NCBI GenBank assembly: GCA_035708205.1
Contig: DASSSY010000008.1
Coordinates: forward strand, 62,001-126,000
From: DASSSY01 sp035708205
GTDB taxonomy: Bacteria > Bacteroidota > Bacteroidia > Chitinophagales > Chitinophagaceae
DNA length: 64,000 bases
Reading direction: 5' to 3'
In this document: in pieces, positions 52,242-60,999 of the stretch
Numbering within the stretch: position 1 is the stretch's first letter
How the letters are laid out: the number at the start of each line of letters is the position of its first letter
Program-made: the position numbers and the translations under genes
Notes under the pieces: generated by a model
The model's input: only the letters and a program-made list of their open reading frames with translations
The model's database searches: none
Told to the model about the DNA's origin: nothing

Positions 52242-52760
52242 CATTTTGTTGAAAAAAAAAATCTTTTACCTATTGTTTGTTTCAAAAAAAATACAGTTAG
52301 GCGTTTGGGCAGTTTGGAATATTTTTTGCATGCCGGAAAAATCTTCTTTTGCGAACAAAATATTTTCGCCTGAAAGAAACGAAACGGATTTCTGAAGGCA
52401 GGAATCTTTATTTTATTGAATCCTTCCCTGCATGGGGCTATTTTTCTTTTCGTATTCCGGAATGGAAAGCCTGTTGAACGTATTTTTTGCAGTCCATTGA
52501 AAATGATGACCTGGCAATGCTTTGGATATATAAGCCTATGTTATTTGTTCCGGCAACCCGGTAAAGGCCTGCAGGCGCTCAGGGATGATGCGGGCTGGCA
52601 ATTCCTGAGCAGGCAGGAATTGCCGGCCTGGAACGTAAGGTATAGCGAATGGTCCGGGATAAAACCGACCAGGACCTGAGCATAATTTTGCCTGTCCAGA
52701 TGGCAATGATTATCCCGGTTTGCTAATTTCTGATTACTTTTGAGGCTAAATATATACTTT
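52242..52760. other. gap between divergent dnaA and the MCE gene
   Basis: The region is A+T-rich near 52240-52400. No TTATNCACA-type DnaA boxes were found by eye, so there is no support for an origin here. A frame at 52416-52679 lacks an ATG and looks spurious. Confidence 0.4.
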
Positions 52761-53714
52761 ATGAGTGTAAAAGCGGGAAAGGAATGGAAAATAGGATTGG
52801 TAGTCGTTATTGCCGTTCTCTTATTTATTTTCGGTTTGAACTTCCTAATGGGGAAGAAGATATTTTCTTCCGAGGATCAGTTTTATACTTATTACAGCAA
52901 TGTCCAGGGACTTCAGGAGTCTGCTGCCGTTCAGGTCAGTGGGATGACGGTTGGCCGGGTATCAGGAATAGAATTGCAGCCTGACCGCCGGGTAAAGGTA
53001 ACTTTTACGACAAATGATGACCTGAAGATTCCCAAAGGTTCTTTTGCGAAGCTGGCGGCTGCCGATCTGATTTCCGGGACGAAGATCATTACACTTGAAT
53101 TTTCAGACAGCAACCAATATTATCCAGATGGCGCCATGATCCCGCCCCATAATTTTTCCGGATTGCTGGACAATATTTCGGAAAATGTTTCTCCTCTGCT
53201 GACATCGGTGCAACATGCCGTTGTGACCCTTGATACCCTGATCAGTTCGGTCAATAGCTTGTTTAATACGGAAACCCAGAAGCATTTGAGCAATAGCCTG
53301 GCTTCCCTGGACCAGTCACTGGCACAATTGGCCATACTTTCCAAAAGCCTGAATGAACAAAGCCGGGACCTTGCGGCTGTGCTTCAGAATGTTAACAGCA
53401 TTACCACTAACCTGGCCGGCAATAATGAAAATATCAGCCATACCCTGTCTAATTTAAACGATTTTTCATCTGAGCTGGCGGCTTCGGATGTTCAAAAGAC
53501 CATGCAAAGCCTCCAGGAAGCATCCGCTAATTTAAAAGGGATAACCGAAAAGATCAATACTAACCAGGGTTCCCTGGGATTGATGCTTAACGATAAACAG
53601 CTGTATAATAACCTGACGCAAACCCTTTCCTCCATGGATGTGCTTCTTGATGATTTAAAGGCCCACCCGGCAAAGTATATTAATGTTTCTGTCTTTGGCC
53701 GGAAAGCCCGATAG
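52761..53714 (+). CDS. MlaD/MCE family lipid transport protein
   Basis: A 317-aa protein from the ATG at 52761 (MSVKAGKEWKIG). One N-terminal membrane helix (IGLVVVIAVLLFIFGLNFLM) is followed by the MCE domain: YYSNVQGLQESAAVQVSGMT, VGRVSGIEL, GSFAKLAAADLISGTKIITL. A long helical C-terminal part (about 140-310) is rich in Ser, Asn and Leu. MlaD-type proteins are anchored in the inner membrane and shuttle phospholipids across the envelope with an MlaEF ABC transporter; no transporter genes adjoin it here. Confidence 0.9.
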   Translation: MSVKAGKEWKIGLVVVIAVLLFIFGLNFLMGKKIFSSEDQFYTYYSNVQGLQESAAVQVSGMTVGRVSGIELQPDRRVKVTFTTNDDLKIPKGSFAKLAAADLISGTKIITLEFSDSNQYYPDGAMIPPHNFSGLLDNISENVSPLLTSVQHAVVTLDTLISSVNSLFNTETQKHLSNSLASLDQSLAQLAILSKSLNEQSRDLAAVLQNVNSITTNLAGNNENISHTLSNLNDFSSELAASDVQKTMQSLQEASANLKGITEKINTNQGSLGLMLNDKQLYNNLTQTLSSMDVLLDDLKAHPAKYINVSVFGRKAR

Positions 53715-53736
53715 GGCCGGATCGGCTGAAGGCGGC

Positions 53737-54213
53737 TCACAAATAGCCGTTGGTAATTAAATAGGTGGCCAGAATTTTAACGCGGGCGGTGTTGTTGATG
53801 ACATTGATCTCCACCTGCGCCATCTTATTGTCTTTAAAGGTCGTAATGCTGCAGGCGTCTTTTGAAATGCCCAGGATCATGGCTTCCGCAGCCTTTACAC
53901 CGTTGGGCAGATAGAAGGTAAAGGTCTTGACCAGCTTTCCTTCCCAGCTGCCGTCGGTAATGGTGTAATTAGCGATCAGTACGCTGTCCTGCCGGATCTT
54001 TCCCGGGAATACCATCACCGGCAATGTTGTATTCCGCTTTACGGGTTTAAACGATTGTTGAAGGCTGTCGGCGGAAGAGTATTTTTCCGGTTGGGCCTGG
54101 CTTTTTTGCCGGTCGGGAGATGAGGCGTGTCGCTTTTTCTTTTGCGCCTGCAAAGGATGTATGGCGGTAAAAAGCATAACGAACAGCAGGATAAATTGTG
54201 GCAAGCTTTTCAT
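53737..54213 (-). CDS. hypothetical secreted protein
   Basis: A 158-aa protein with a signal peptide (MKSLPQFILLFVMLFTAIHP, cleavage likely after LQAQ), then a Lys/Arg/Ser/Gln-rich linker and a beta-rich domain from about residue 60 (LPVMVFPGKIRQDSVLIANY, KTFTFYLPNGVKAAEAMILG). It probably lies in the periplasm. No family is recognised. It converges with the MCE gene. Confidence 0.65.
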   Translation of the reverse strand: MKSLPQFILLFVMLFTAIHPLQAQKKKRHASSPDRQKSQAQPEKYSSADSLQQSFKPVKRNTTLPVMVFPGKIRQDSVLIANYTITDGSWEGKLVKTFTFYLPNGVKAAEAMILGISKDACSITTFKDNKMAQVEINVINNTARVKILATYLITNGYL

Positions 54214-54531
54214 ATTTTCCGTTTTGAAACATTCAAATGTACCACTAATTACCGCTACTGCAAAGGCGGCGGCTTTGATTAAATGAGGCCTCGTTGCTGG
54301 TCCTCAAGTTGTTATGTAGGATTTGAAAGCGTGTCGTTTGGTGAATTTTAACGCCATTGTGACACATGGTTTGGATGGTCCCCTGTGTTACATTTTCCCG
54401 GGATCCATCCTTTGAGATGACGTTGCTGGGTCGCCTGGCCGGTTACGAAGCTCGCAGGGATATGGCCGGCAGTAACGCCTGGCTTGATCTTATTGATGAT
54501 TACCAGGAAGCACTGTAACGGTTCATAATGA
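54214..54531. other. 318-bp gap, no gene seen
   Basis: Between lipB and the secreted-protein gene, both on the - strand. A - strand frame at 54348-54587 partly overlaps lipB and lacks protein-like features. No clear terminator was found. Confidence 0.35.
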
Positions 54532-55272
54532 CTATGGCCTTTCCATAAGGGGCATTTTTTCCGTAACCGGCCGAATGCCGGCTTCAAATACCCGGGCGAA
54601 TTTTTCTAAAAATATTCTTTCTACTTCTTTTTCATCTACCGGGATACCCAATTCTTTGTGCATACTGGTAACCCCTTTGTCGGAAATGCCGCAAGGCACG
54701 ATATAATCGAAGTATTTAAGATCAGTATTGATGTTCAGCGCCAGGCCGTGAATAGTGATCCAGCGGCTGCTGCGCACGCCCATGGCACAGATTTTCCTGG
54801 CTTTTCCGGGAATGCCGGCATCTAACCAGACACCGGTTGAGCCGGGTAGGCGTCCGGCTTCAATGCCGTATTCCTGAAGCATCAGGATAATGGATTCTTC
54901 TAAAGAACGCATATATCTGCCCAGGTCGGTAAAGAATTGTTCCAAATCTAAAATAGGGTAGGCCACCAGCTGGCCGGGGCCATGATAAGTGATATCGCCG
55001 CCACGGTTGGTCTTATAAAAGCTGACATCCAGGTCTTTCATACGCTGATCATTAATTAGGAGGTGTTCAATGACCCCGCTTTTGCCTAAGGTATAAACGT
55101 GCGGATGGCGGCATAATAAAAGGTAATTCTGGATCTCGGCTTCCGGTTTTTTTTCGGGATGATGAAATAACTCGGCTTTGATATCCAGGCCTTTTTTCAT
55201 CAGTGATTCCTGTAGCTCCCAGGCTTTGCCATATTCTATCGTTCCTAAATCTCTGAGCAGTATATTCTTCAT
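54532..55272 (-). CDS. lipB: octanoyltransferase LipB
   Basis: A 246-aa enzyme that moves the octanoyl group from acyl carrier protein to lipoyl domains, the first step of lipoate synthesis. The family motifs are GGDITYHGPGQLVAYPI, ARKICAMGVRSSRWITIHG, HGLALNINTDL and VPCGISDKGVTSM with the catalytic Cys. The length fits the family. The start is the ATG at 55270-55272, 24 bp after exbD on the same strand, so the two may be co-transcribed. Confidence 0.96.
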   Translation of the reverse strand: MKNILLRDLGTIEYGKAWELQESLMKKGLDIKAELFHHPEKKPEAEIQNYLLLCRHPHVYTLGKSGVIEHLLINDQRMKDLDVSFYKTNRGGDITYHGPGQLVAYPILDLEQFFTDLGRYMRSLEESIILMLQEYGIEAGRLPGSTGVWLDAGIPGKARKICAMGVRSSRWITIHGLALNINTDLKYFDYIVPCGISDKGVTSMHKELGIPVDEKEVERIFLEKFARVFEAGIRPVTEKMPLMERP

Positions 55273-55296
55273 GGTCAGTCAGTGTAACGGCGTTTA

Positions 55297-55695
55297 TTAT
55301 TCTTTATCAACCGCCAGTACGGTGCGTACCTTTAATGCATGCGCGGCACGCATGACGGCAACAATATTATCAGCGGTTGCCTGTTTGTCGGCGTTAATGA
55401 CAATGGTAGGCTGCGCCTCTTCATTTTCATGAAGCACTTCCGCGATAGTGCTTTGCAAAACATCTGCCTGAACGGGTTTGGTATTCACGTAAAACGCTTG
55501 CGTGGCGTCAATGGATACGACAATCGTTTGTTTGGCCCTGTCCTGGCTGGCCGCTTTGGGGATCGACAGTTTGATCACGTTAGGGTTGGCCAGCGTAGCG
55601 ACGATCAGGAAGAAAAACAATAAAATAAAAAGGATATCGTTAAGCGCTGAAGTTTCCGCGCCACCTTCATCTCGTTTGTTTTTTCTTAAATTCAT
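55297..55695 (-). CDS. exbD: ExbD/TolR family protein
   Basis: A 132-aa protein with one N-terminal membrane helix after a polar start: TSALNDILFILLFFFLIVAT carries the conserved Asp in the helix, which senses the proton motive force. The periplasmic domain follows (IVVSIDATQAFYVNTKPVQ, IVINADKQATADNIVAVM). ExbD works with ExbB to energise TonB-dependent uptake. No exbB or tonB gene adjoins it here. A TAnnTTTG box lies just upstream. Confidence 0.9.
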   Translation of the reverse strand: MNLRKNKRDEGGAETSALNDILFILLFFFLIVATLANPNVIKLSIPKAASQDRAKQTIVVSIDATQAFYVNTKPVQADVLQSTIAEVLHENEEAQPTIVINADKQATADNIVAVMRAAHALKVRTVLAVDKE

Positions 55696-55716
55696 GTTTT
55701 GCTTTTTTCACCCGTA

Positions 55717-55724
55717 CAAAAGTA
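55717..55724 (-). promoter_or_regulatory. -7 box of the exbD-lipB promoter
   Basis: TACTTTTG on the - strand, 22 bp before the exbD start, matches TAnnTTTG. No clear -33 TTTG is seen at the right distance. Confidence 0.4.
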
Positions 55725-55745
55725 CGTAATTATGGTTTACTCTTT

Positions 55746-57137
55746 CTAACATTCCTTCTGATGACGCTTGTCCCACATCTGGTTGAATGATCTTGGTGCG
55801 AAAACAATGGATTGCCGTCTCGGTCCCCAGGCGGTGGCAAATAATTTTTGGAAAACCTTGTTTTTGATCTTTCCGCTGGCCGCATTCATTAACGGGCGAT
55901 GAAGCACGCCTTGCTTAAATAGCTTCCATGCAATTTTTTCAGTAATGTTGCCATAACCTTCTTTGATATACATCCGCCGATTTTCGAGCAACATGCCGTG
56001 GATATTGATATGTACAGGACAGGTTTCCGTGCAGGCGCCGCAAAGCGAGGATGCATAGCTAAGATGTCCGTTGTGCTTTAAATCGGTCAAATGCGGGGTG
56101 ATGACCGAACCGATAGGGCCGGAATAAGTGCTGTCATAAGTGTGCCCGCCGATGTTCTTATAGACCGGGCAGACATTAAGGCAGGCGCCGCACCGAATAC
56201 AGTACATCGCCTCGCGCACCCGCTTTTGCAATAAATTGGTACGGCCGTTATCCAGCAAGATAACATACATTTCATTAGGGCCGTCGGTTTCTTCCTGTTG
56301 CTTAGAACCTGAAAGAACGGTATTGTAGGTGGTTAAGGTCTGACCGGTGCCATAAGTAGATAATAACGGCCAGAACAGGTTAAGGTCTGTCAAGGATGGT
56401 AATATCTTTTCTATGCCCGCAATGGCGATATGCGTTTTGGGAAATGTCGTGGTCAGCCGTCCGTTGCCTTCATTCTCCGTAATACAGACGGCGCCTTCAT
56501 CGGCAATGAGGAAATTCCCGCCCGTAATACCTATTTCCGCTTCCGTAAATTTCTTTCTTAGCTTTTCCCGGGCAATTAAGGTTAGCTTTTCGGGAGGCAG
56601 ACCGGGCTCTGTGCCTAATTTTTCATGGAATAACCGGGCAATATCTTCCTTGCTCTTGTGCATGGCAGGCGTAACAATATGGTACGGCGGCTCGCCATCC
56701 AGTTGCTGAATATATTCGCCCAGGTCCGTTTCTATGGATTCGATACCCTGAAGTTCCAGAAAATGATTCAGGTGGATCTCTTCCGTGACCATGGATTTAG
56801 ACTTAACCACCAATTTAGCTTTTTTGACCTGGCAAATTTCCCGGATAGCCGCCAGCGCCTCTTCTGTATTTTCTGCCCAGATGACCTTACCGCCTTTTTC
56901 GGTAAATTTCTTTTCAAACTTTTCCAGGAGTTCGTCCAGATGCTCAATGGCATACCATTTGGTATTTTTAGCCTGGCGACGTGCCCGCTCTATATCGCTA
57001 AATTGCGTTTTTCCCTTCCTGACGGCATCATTATATCTGCCTATATTGAAGTTTATGGTTTTCTTATGGGCAAGATCATGCGCTTTAATGTTGCTTTTTT
57101 CAAGGAAAACTTCTTTTCGGGATAAGGGATGGCTCAT
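55746..57137 (-). CDS. lutB: LutB-type iron-sulfur protein, lactate utilisation
   Basis: A 463-aa protein with an N-terminal LUD domain (about 60-290; GITGGNFLIADEGAVCITEN, RLTTTFPKTHIAIAG) and two ferredoxin-like cysteine motifs, CIRCGACLNVCPVYKNIGG and CGACTETCPVHINIHG, that bind 4Fe-4S clusters. LutB acts with LutA and LutC in oxidation of L-lactate to pyruvate; neither lutA nor lutC is adjacent in the window. The C-terminal tail ends in a short Arg-rich segment. Confidence 0.93.
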   Translation of the reverse strand: MSHPLSRKEVFLEKSNIKAHDLAHKKTINFNIGRYNDAVRKGKTQFSDIERARRQAKNTKWYAIEHLDELLEKFEKKFTEKGGKVIWAENTEEALAAIREICQVKKAKLVVKSKSMVTEEIHLNHFLELQGIESIETDLGEYIQQLDGEPPYHIVTPAMHKSKEDIARLFHEKLGTEPGLPPEKLTLIAREKLRKKFTEAEIGITGGNFLIADEGAVCITENEGNGRLTTTFPKTHIAIAGIEKILPSLTDLNLFWPLLSTYGTGQTLTTYNTVLSGSKQQEETDGPNEMYVILLDNGRTNLLQKRVREAMYCIRCGACLNVCPVYKNIGGHTYDSTYSGPIGSVITPHLTDLKHNGHLSYASSLCGACTETCPVHINIHGMLLENRRMYIKEGYGNITEKIAWKLFKQGVLHRPLMNAASGKIKNKVFQKLFATAWGPRRQSIVFAPRSFNQMWDKRHQKEC

Positions 57138-57570
57138 GGTTAATAATTGCGTTTACGCTTATGGCGTAAAGATAGGCACAAAATTACTTATAGCCTGTTA
57201 TGCCGAACCTAAATAATTTTAAGGGATTTATCGGTCACTAACGGACATTCGTTTTGGGGATGCGCTGATAAAAGCGCAGGCGCTTGCTGTCGGCGCTTTT
57301 ACCATGGACGTCACTTGAGAGATCATCTTAAGTAAACCGCTTTGAAGTGGACAAAATGCTGTCACCGTTCATTAGCCGGAAGTCCCCCATCGTTTAAGTA
57401 AAAGGTGTTGGCTTCAGGCTGGGATTGTTACGGGACGGCCGGTAGATTGCAGCGCCGCTTGGTGGTTTATTGAATGACGGATTATCAAAAACGAAGCGAT
57501 GTTGTTTAGGAATATAGCTTTACGGCGTGCCGTTAACGGATTTTTTGAGATTCCGGCTTATCTTTGGAAC
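57138..57570. other. gap between divergent lutB and rlmI, with a hairpin
   Basis: No gene is seen. A hairpin, TAAAAGCGC (57269-57277) with GCGCTTTTA (57293-57301), has a 15-base loop. The sequence TATCTTTG at 57559-57566 matches a -7 box just ahead of the rlmI ATG. Confidence 0.4.
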
Positions 57571-58758
57571 ATGTCCGCCAAAATTTTTTTAAGAAAGAAG
57601 ATCGCCCCCCGGATCGCCCAGGGACATCCTTGGGTTTTTGCCAGTGAAATCGGCGATGTTGCCGGGTTTGAAGATGATGGGGCGATTGTTTCCGTCTATT
57701 CCTCCAATGGTTCTTTTATCGGTAAGGGCTATTATAATCCGGCGTCAAAAATCAGCATTCGACTGCTGACACGCGGGGAACAGGTGGCTATCCGTCAGGA
57801 TTTTTTCCTTGAGCGGATCCGTGCGGCGATCGGGCTTCGCCCCGGGTATCTTTTCCATTTGCCTTTTGTCCGGTTAGTGGCCTCAGAGGCTGATTTCCTG
57901 CCGGGCCTAATTGTCGATAAAATCCAGGATTATATTGTTTTTCAGATACATACTTTGGGCATGGAATTATGGAAAGATTGTATCGCTACATGCTTGCGGG
58001 CTCTTTTTCCCCAATGCCATATCTATGAGAAAAATGATGGCCGGTTCCGGATGGCGGAACATCTTGGAACCATTCGCCAGTGCTGGTTTTCGGAATTCGG
58101 GGAACAAATCGTTATTGAACATTCAGGGCTATTATCAACGGTTGACCTGGCCAGTGCACCCAGGACCGGGTTATATTGGGAACAGCTATTATTAAGCCGC
58201 TTTCTGGCCCCGTATGTTCGGGGCAGGAAAATGTTGGATGCTTTTTGTTATCATGGTTACCTGGTGTTGTCCGCGCTGCGCGACGGAGCATTGGTGGCGG
58301 TTGGCCTGGATTGGTCGGAACAGGTCATTGACCTGGCGCGGCAACAGGCGGAAATGAACGGCATGGCAGGAAACGCCGATTTCCTTGTGGCTAATTCATT
58401 TTTGAGTTTGTCAAAAGCTTCTCTTAATGAGCAAACCTTTGACTTGATCATTCTGGATCCGCCATCCCTGAACGGTGTTGGCAAGAATGAGGAAACTGTT
58501 CTTTCAGGATATGAAAAATTATTGTTGAACGCCTTGGGTGTATTGACGAACGGGGGGCTGCTCTTATTAACCATGAGCGGTAAGTTATTGGCCGATGAGG
58601 TGTTGATGGAAAAGATTAATCAGATTGCCCAAAAACAGCAAAAGCGTTGGCGTATTGTTGAATTTTTCGGGCAGGGGCCGGATCATCCGGTATTGGCATT
58701 GGTGCCGGCCACCCGGTATTTTAAAGCATGGTTGCTGGCTTTCGATGCTGGAAATTAA
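57571..58758 (+). CDS. rlmI: RlmI-type 23S rRNA (cytosine-C5) methyltransferase
   Basis: A 395-aa SAM-dependent methyltransferase from the ATG at 57571 (MSAKIFLRKKIAPRIAQG). The N-terminal PUA domain (HPWVFASEIG, GSFIGKGYYNPASKISIRLL) is followed by the Rossmann-type domain with MLDAFCYHGYLVLSAL and the catalytic DPPSLNG. A frame from 57499 adds 24 unlikely residues. A TATCTTTG box ends only 4 bp before the ATG, so if it is the promoter the mRNA would be leaderless. The exact target base is inferred from the family. Confidence 0.85.
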   Translation: MSAKIFLRKKIAPRIAQGHPWVFASEIGDVAGFEDDGAIVSVYSSNGSFIGKGYYNPASKISIRLLTRGEQVAIRQDFFLERIRAAIGLRPGYLFHLPFVRLVASEADFLPGLIVDKIQDYIVFQIHTLGMELWKDCIATCLRALFPQCHIYEKNDGRFRMAEHLGTIRQCWFSEFGEQIVIEHSGLLSTVDLASAPRTGLYWEQLLLSRFLAPYVRGRKMLDAFCYHGYLVLSALRDGALVAVGLDWSEQVIDLARQQAEMNGMAGNADFLVANSFLSLSKASLNEQTFDLIILDPPSLNGVGKNEETVLSGYEKLLLNALGVLTNGGLLLLTMSGKLLADEVLMEKINQIAQKQQKRWRIVEFFGQGPDHPVLALVPATRYFKAWLLAFDAGN

Positions 58759-58796
58759 TGAATTATTGTAAGGTTTTGGTCATTTCCTGAATTCAA

Positions 58797-58827
58797 TTGT
58801 CCGCCCGCTGATCCTTACTTATCTTTG
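58797..58827 (+). promoter_or_regulatory. ctaA promoter
   Basis: TTG (58797-58799), 20 bases, then TATCTTTG (58820-58827): a good Bacteroidota promoter. It lies over a possible TTG start at 58825, which favours the GTG at 58849 as the real start of ctaA. Confidence 0.7.
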
Positions 58828-58848
58828 CAGCCTGAAATCCTTATCAAA

Positions 58849-59922
58849 GTGTCCGCTACAGAAATTTCCCGCAAAAAGAAAATCGTTGCCTGCTGGCTGC
58901 TCTTCGGCGTTTTTATGATTATGGTTCAGGTTGTTTTGGGCGGCATCGTCCGCCTGACGGATTCCGGCTTGTCCATGACGGAATGGAATCCGATTATGGG
59001 GGCCATTCCGCCGCTCAATCAGCATGACTGGCAGGAAGCTTTTCAGCGCTATCAGGGTATTGCCCAATATAAGTACGTCAACAACCATTTTACTTTACCC
59101 GACTTTAAATTCATATTCTTCTGGGAATGGTTCCACCGGCTTTGGGCTCGGTCTTTGAGCGTGGTCTTTATCATTCCGTTTGTATATTTTCTTTTGAAAA
59201 GATATTTTTTAAAAGAGATGGTCTGGCCGCTGATTTTATTGTTCTTGCTGGGCGGATTGCAGGGCTTTATCGGTTGGTATATGGTTGAAAGCGGTTTGAA
59301 TGGTTCCAGCCTTTTAAGGGTAAGTCACATCCGCTTAGCGATTCACTTTATTTCCGCGTTGGTGCTGCTGTGCTATACCTTATGGTTTGCCTTGAAACTT
59401 TTAATCCCGGATGAAAAAAGGGTAGTGGAGAAAAGCGCGAAGAATTACATGCTTCTGGTTATCGTATTGTTGACGATCCAGCTGTTCTACGGCGCTTTTA
59501 TGGCAGGTTTGAGGGCCGCTCTTTCAGCACCTACCTGGCCAAAAATGAATGGTGTTTGGGTGCCGGCAAATATGTTTTTGCATAATTGGATAAACGATCC
59601 CGTTAATGTGCAGTTTGTGCACCGGGGCATTGCCTATACCCTGTTTATTTTAATCTTTTTCGGTTTTTTTAAAACCTGGAAGGCCGGTAAAGACGCTGGC
59701 TCTTCACTTTTGAAAAAAGCGGCCGGCTGGCCTTTGGTCCTTGTTTCTGTTCAGGTGGTTCTGGGCGTTTTGACGGTCGTGGAATCACCCCGTATCCTCA
59801 AAGGGCACTTCGGCATTTATGAAATCTTTGCCCAAAGTCATCAATTAGTGGCCATGTGTTTACTGATGGCGCTTTTTGTGGTATATTACCTGTTGCGGTG
59901 GACGCCGAAGCAAGCCAGTTAA
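58849..59922 (+). CDS. ctaA: heme A synthase (COX15/CtaA)
   Basis: A 357-aa integral membrane protein that oxidises heme O to heme A for cytochrome oxidases. Eight membrane helices are visible, with the heme-ligand His residues in WEWFHRLWARSL, HIRLAIHFISA, FVHRGIAYTLF and QSHQLVAMCLL. The N-terminal motif VRLTDSGLSMTEWNPIMGA is the family signature. The GTG at 58849 is chosen because the promoter overlaps the TTG at 58825. It is followed by ypdA at 35 bp. Confidence 0.94.
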   Translation: MSATEISRKKKIVACWLLFGVFMIMVQVVLGGIVRLTDSGLSMTEWNPIMGAIPPLNQHDWQEAFQRYQGIAQYKYVNNHFTLPDFKFIFFWEWFHRLWARSLSVVFIIPFVYFLLKRYFLKEMVWPLILLFLLGGLQGFIGWYMVESGLNGSSLLRVSHIRLAIHFISALVLLCYTLWFALKLLIPDEKRVVEKSAKNYMLLVIVLLTIQLFYGAFMAGLRAALSAPTWPKMNGVWVPANMFLHNWINDPVNVQFVHRGIAYTLFILIFFGFFKTWKAGKDAGSSLLKKAAGWPLVLVSVQVVLGVLTVVESPRILKGHFGIYEIFAQSHQLVAMCLLMALFVVYYLLRWTPKQAS

Positions 59923-59957
59923 TTGATCTTTCAGGGAAAAATATTTTTGGCCTGATT

Positions 59958-60923
59958 ATGGAAAAAGAATTAATTATTATCGGCGCCGGGCCCATTGGGT
60001 TGGCTTGTGCTATCGCGGCGCAGGAAGCGGGGCTGGATTATCTGATTTTAGAAAAAGGCACCCTGGTCAATAGCCTGTTTAACTATCCGTTACTGATGAC
60101 ATTCTTTTCGACCGCTGAAAAGCTTGAGATTGGTGGTGTCCCATTTACCTGTATCCGGCCTAAACCCGGCAGGCCGGAAGCCCTGGAATATTATCGGAAG
60201 GTAGCTGCGGATAAACATTTATCCCTGAAGCTTTTCACAATGGTGGAACGGCTGGAAAAATTAGCGGACGGCCGTTTTTTTATTCAGTCCGCCAATGGTG
60301 GTTATTATGCGCGCCATGTTGTGGTGGCCACTGGATTTTACGATATTGCCTATCCCTTAAATATTCCGGGAGAGCATTTGCCTAAGGTGCGGCATTATTA
60401 TAAGGAGCCTCACGGGTTCGCCTTTCAGAAGATAGTTGTTGTCGGCGCGCAAAACTCCGCCGTTGACGCGGCCTTGGAAACTTATCGGAAAGGTGCGGAA
60501 GTGACAATGGTGGTTCGCGGTCGGCAAATTGGCCAGCGGGTAAAATATTGGGTGCGCCCGGATATCATTAATCGTATTGAAGAGGGGAGCATAACCGCTT
60601 ATTTTGGATCCTCGCTGTTGGAGATCAGGGAAAAATCCGTGCTCATCCGGAGCGATGATGGAATTGATGAAATTGATAATGATTTTGTCCTGGCCATGAC
60701 CGGGTACCGGCCTGATAAAAAGCTCCTGGAAAGTGTGGGTGTCGCTTTTTCGGATGATGGAAAAGAACGGCCCTTTTACGACCCGGCGTCTATGGAAACG
60801 AATATTCCCGGTTTGTTCCTGGCCGGGGTCATCTGCGGCGGGGTTGAGACGCATAAATGGTTTATCGAAAATTCCCGCGCCCATGCCGGGTTAATTATAG
60901 ATACTATCGTGAAGCGGAAATAA
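59958..60923 (+). CDS. ypdA: YpdA-type flavin-dependent thiol-disulfide reductase
   Basis: A 321-aa FAD/NADPH oxidoreductase. The FAD-binding motif is IIIGAGPIGLACAIAA at the start; the NADPH-binding motif is VVVGAQNSAVDAALE; the C-terminal FAD contact is NIPGLFLAGVICGG. YpdA proteins reduce bacillithiol disulfide; whether this organism makes bacillithiol cannot be told here. The ATG at 59958 is chosen because the longer frame from 59856 lies inside ctaA. Confidence 0.9.
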   Translation: MEKELIIIGAGPIGLACAIAAQEAGLDYLILEKGTLVNSLFNYPLLMTFFSTAEKLEIGGVPFTCIRPKPGRPEALEYYRKVAADKHLSLKLFTMVERLEKLADGRFFIQSANGGYYARHVVVATGFYDIAYPLNIPGEHLPKVRHYYKEPHGFAFQKIVVVGAQNSAVDAALETYRKGAEVTMVVRGRQIGQRVKYWVRPDIINRIEEGSITAYFGSSLLEIREKSVLIRSDDGIDEIDNDFVLAMTGYRPDKKLLESVGVAFSDDGKERPFYDPASMETNIPGLFLAGVICGGVETHKWFIENSRAHAGLIIDTIVKRK

Positions 60924-60969
60924 TTTTCAAAGGAATTTGATTTTGGCGCTTTGCTGGCGCTGATTACGG

Positions 60970-60977
60970 TATTTTTG
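60970..60977 (+). promoter_or_regulatory. cinA -7 box
   Basis: TATTTTTG fits TAnnTTTG and lies 22 bp before the cinA ATG; TTTG motifs occur upstream near 60940-60953 at imperfect spacing. Confidence 0.45.
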
Positions 60978-60999
60978 CCGTTTCGTAAAAATACAGGCG

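Noticed and set aside
52416..52679. 87-codon frame between dnaA and the MCE gene
   Set aside because: Starts with TTG, no family features, lies in promoter DNA.
52073..52760. Chromosomal origin next to dnaA
   Set aside because: No cluster of TTATNCACA-like boxes could be found by eye; Bacteroidota origins are often elsewhere.
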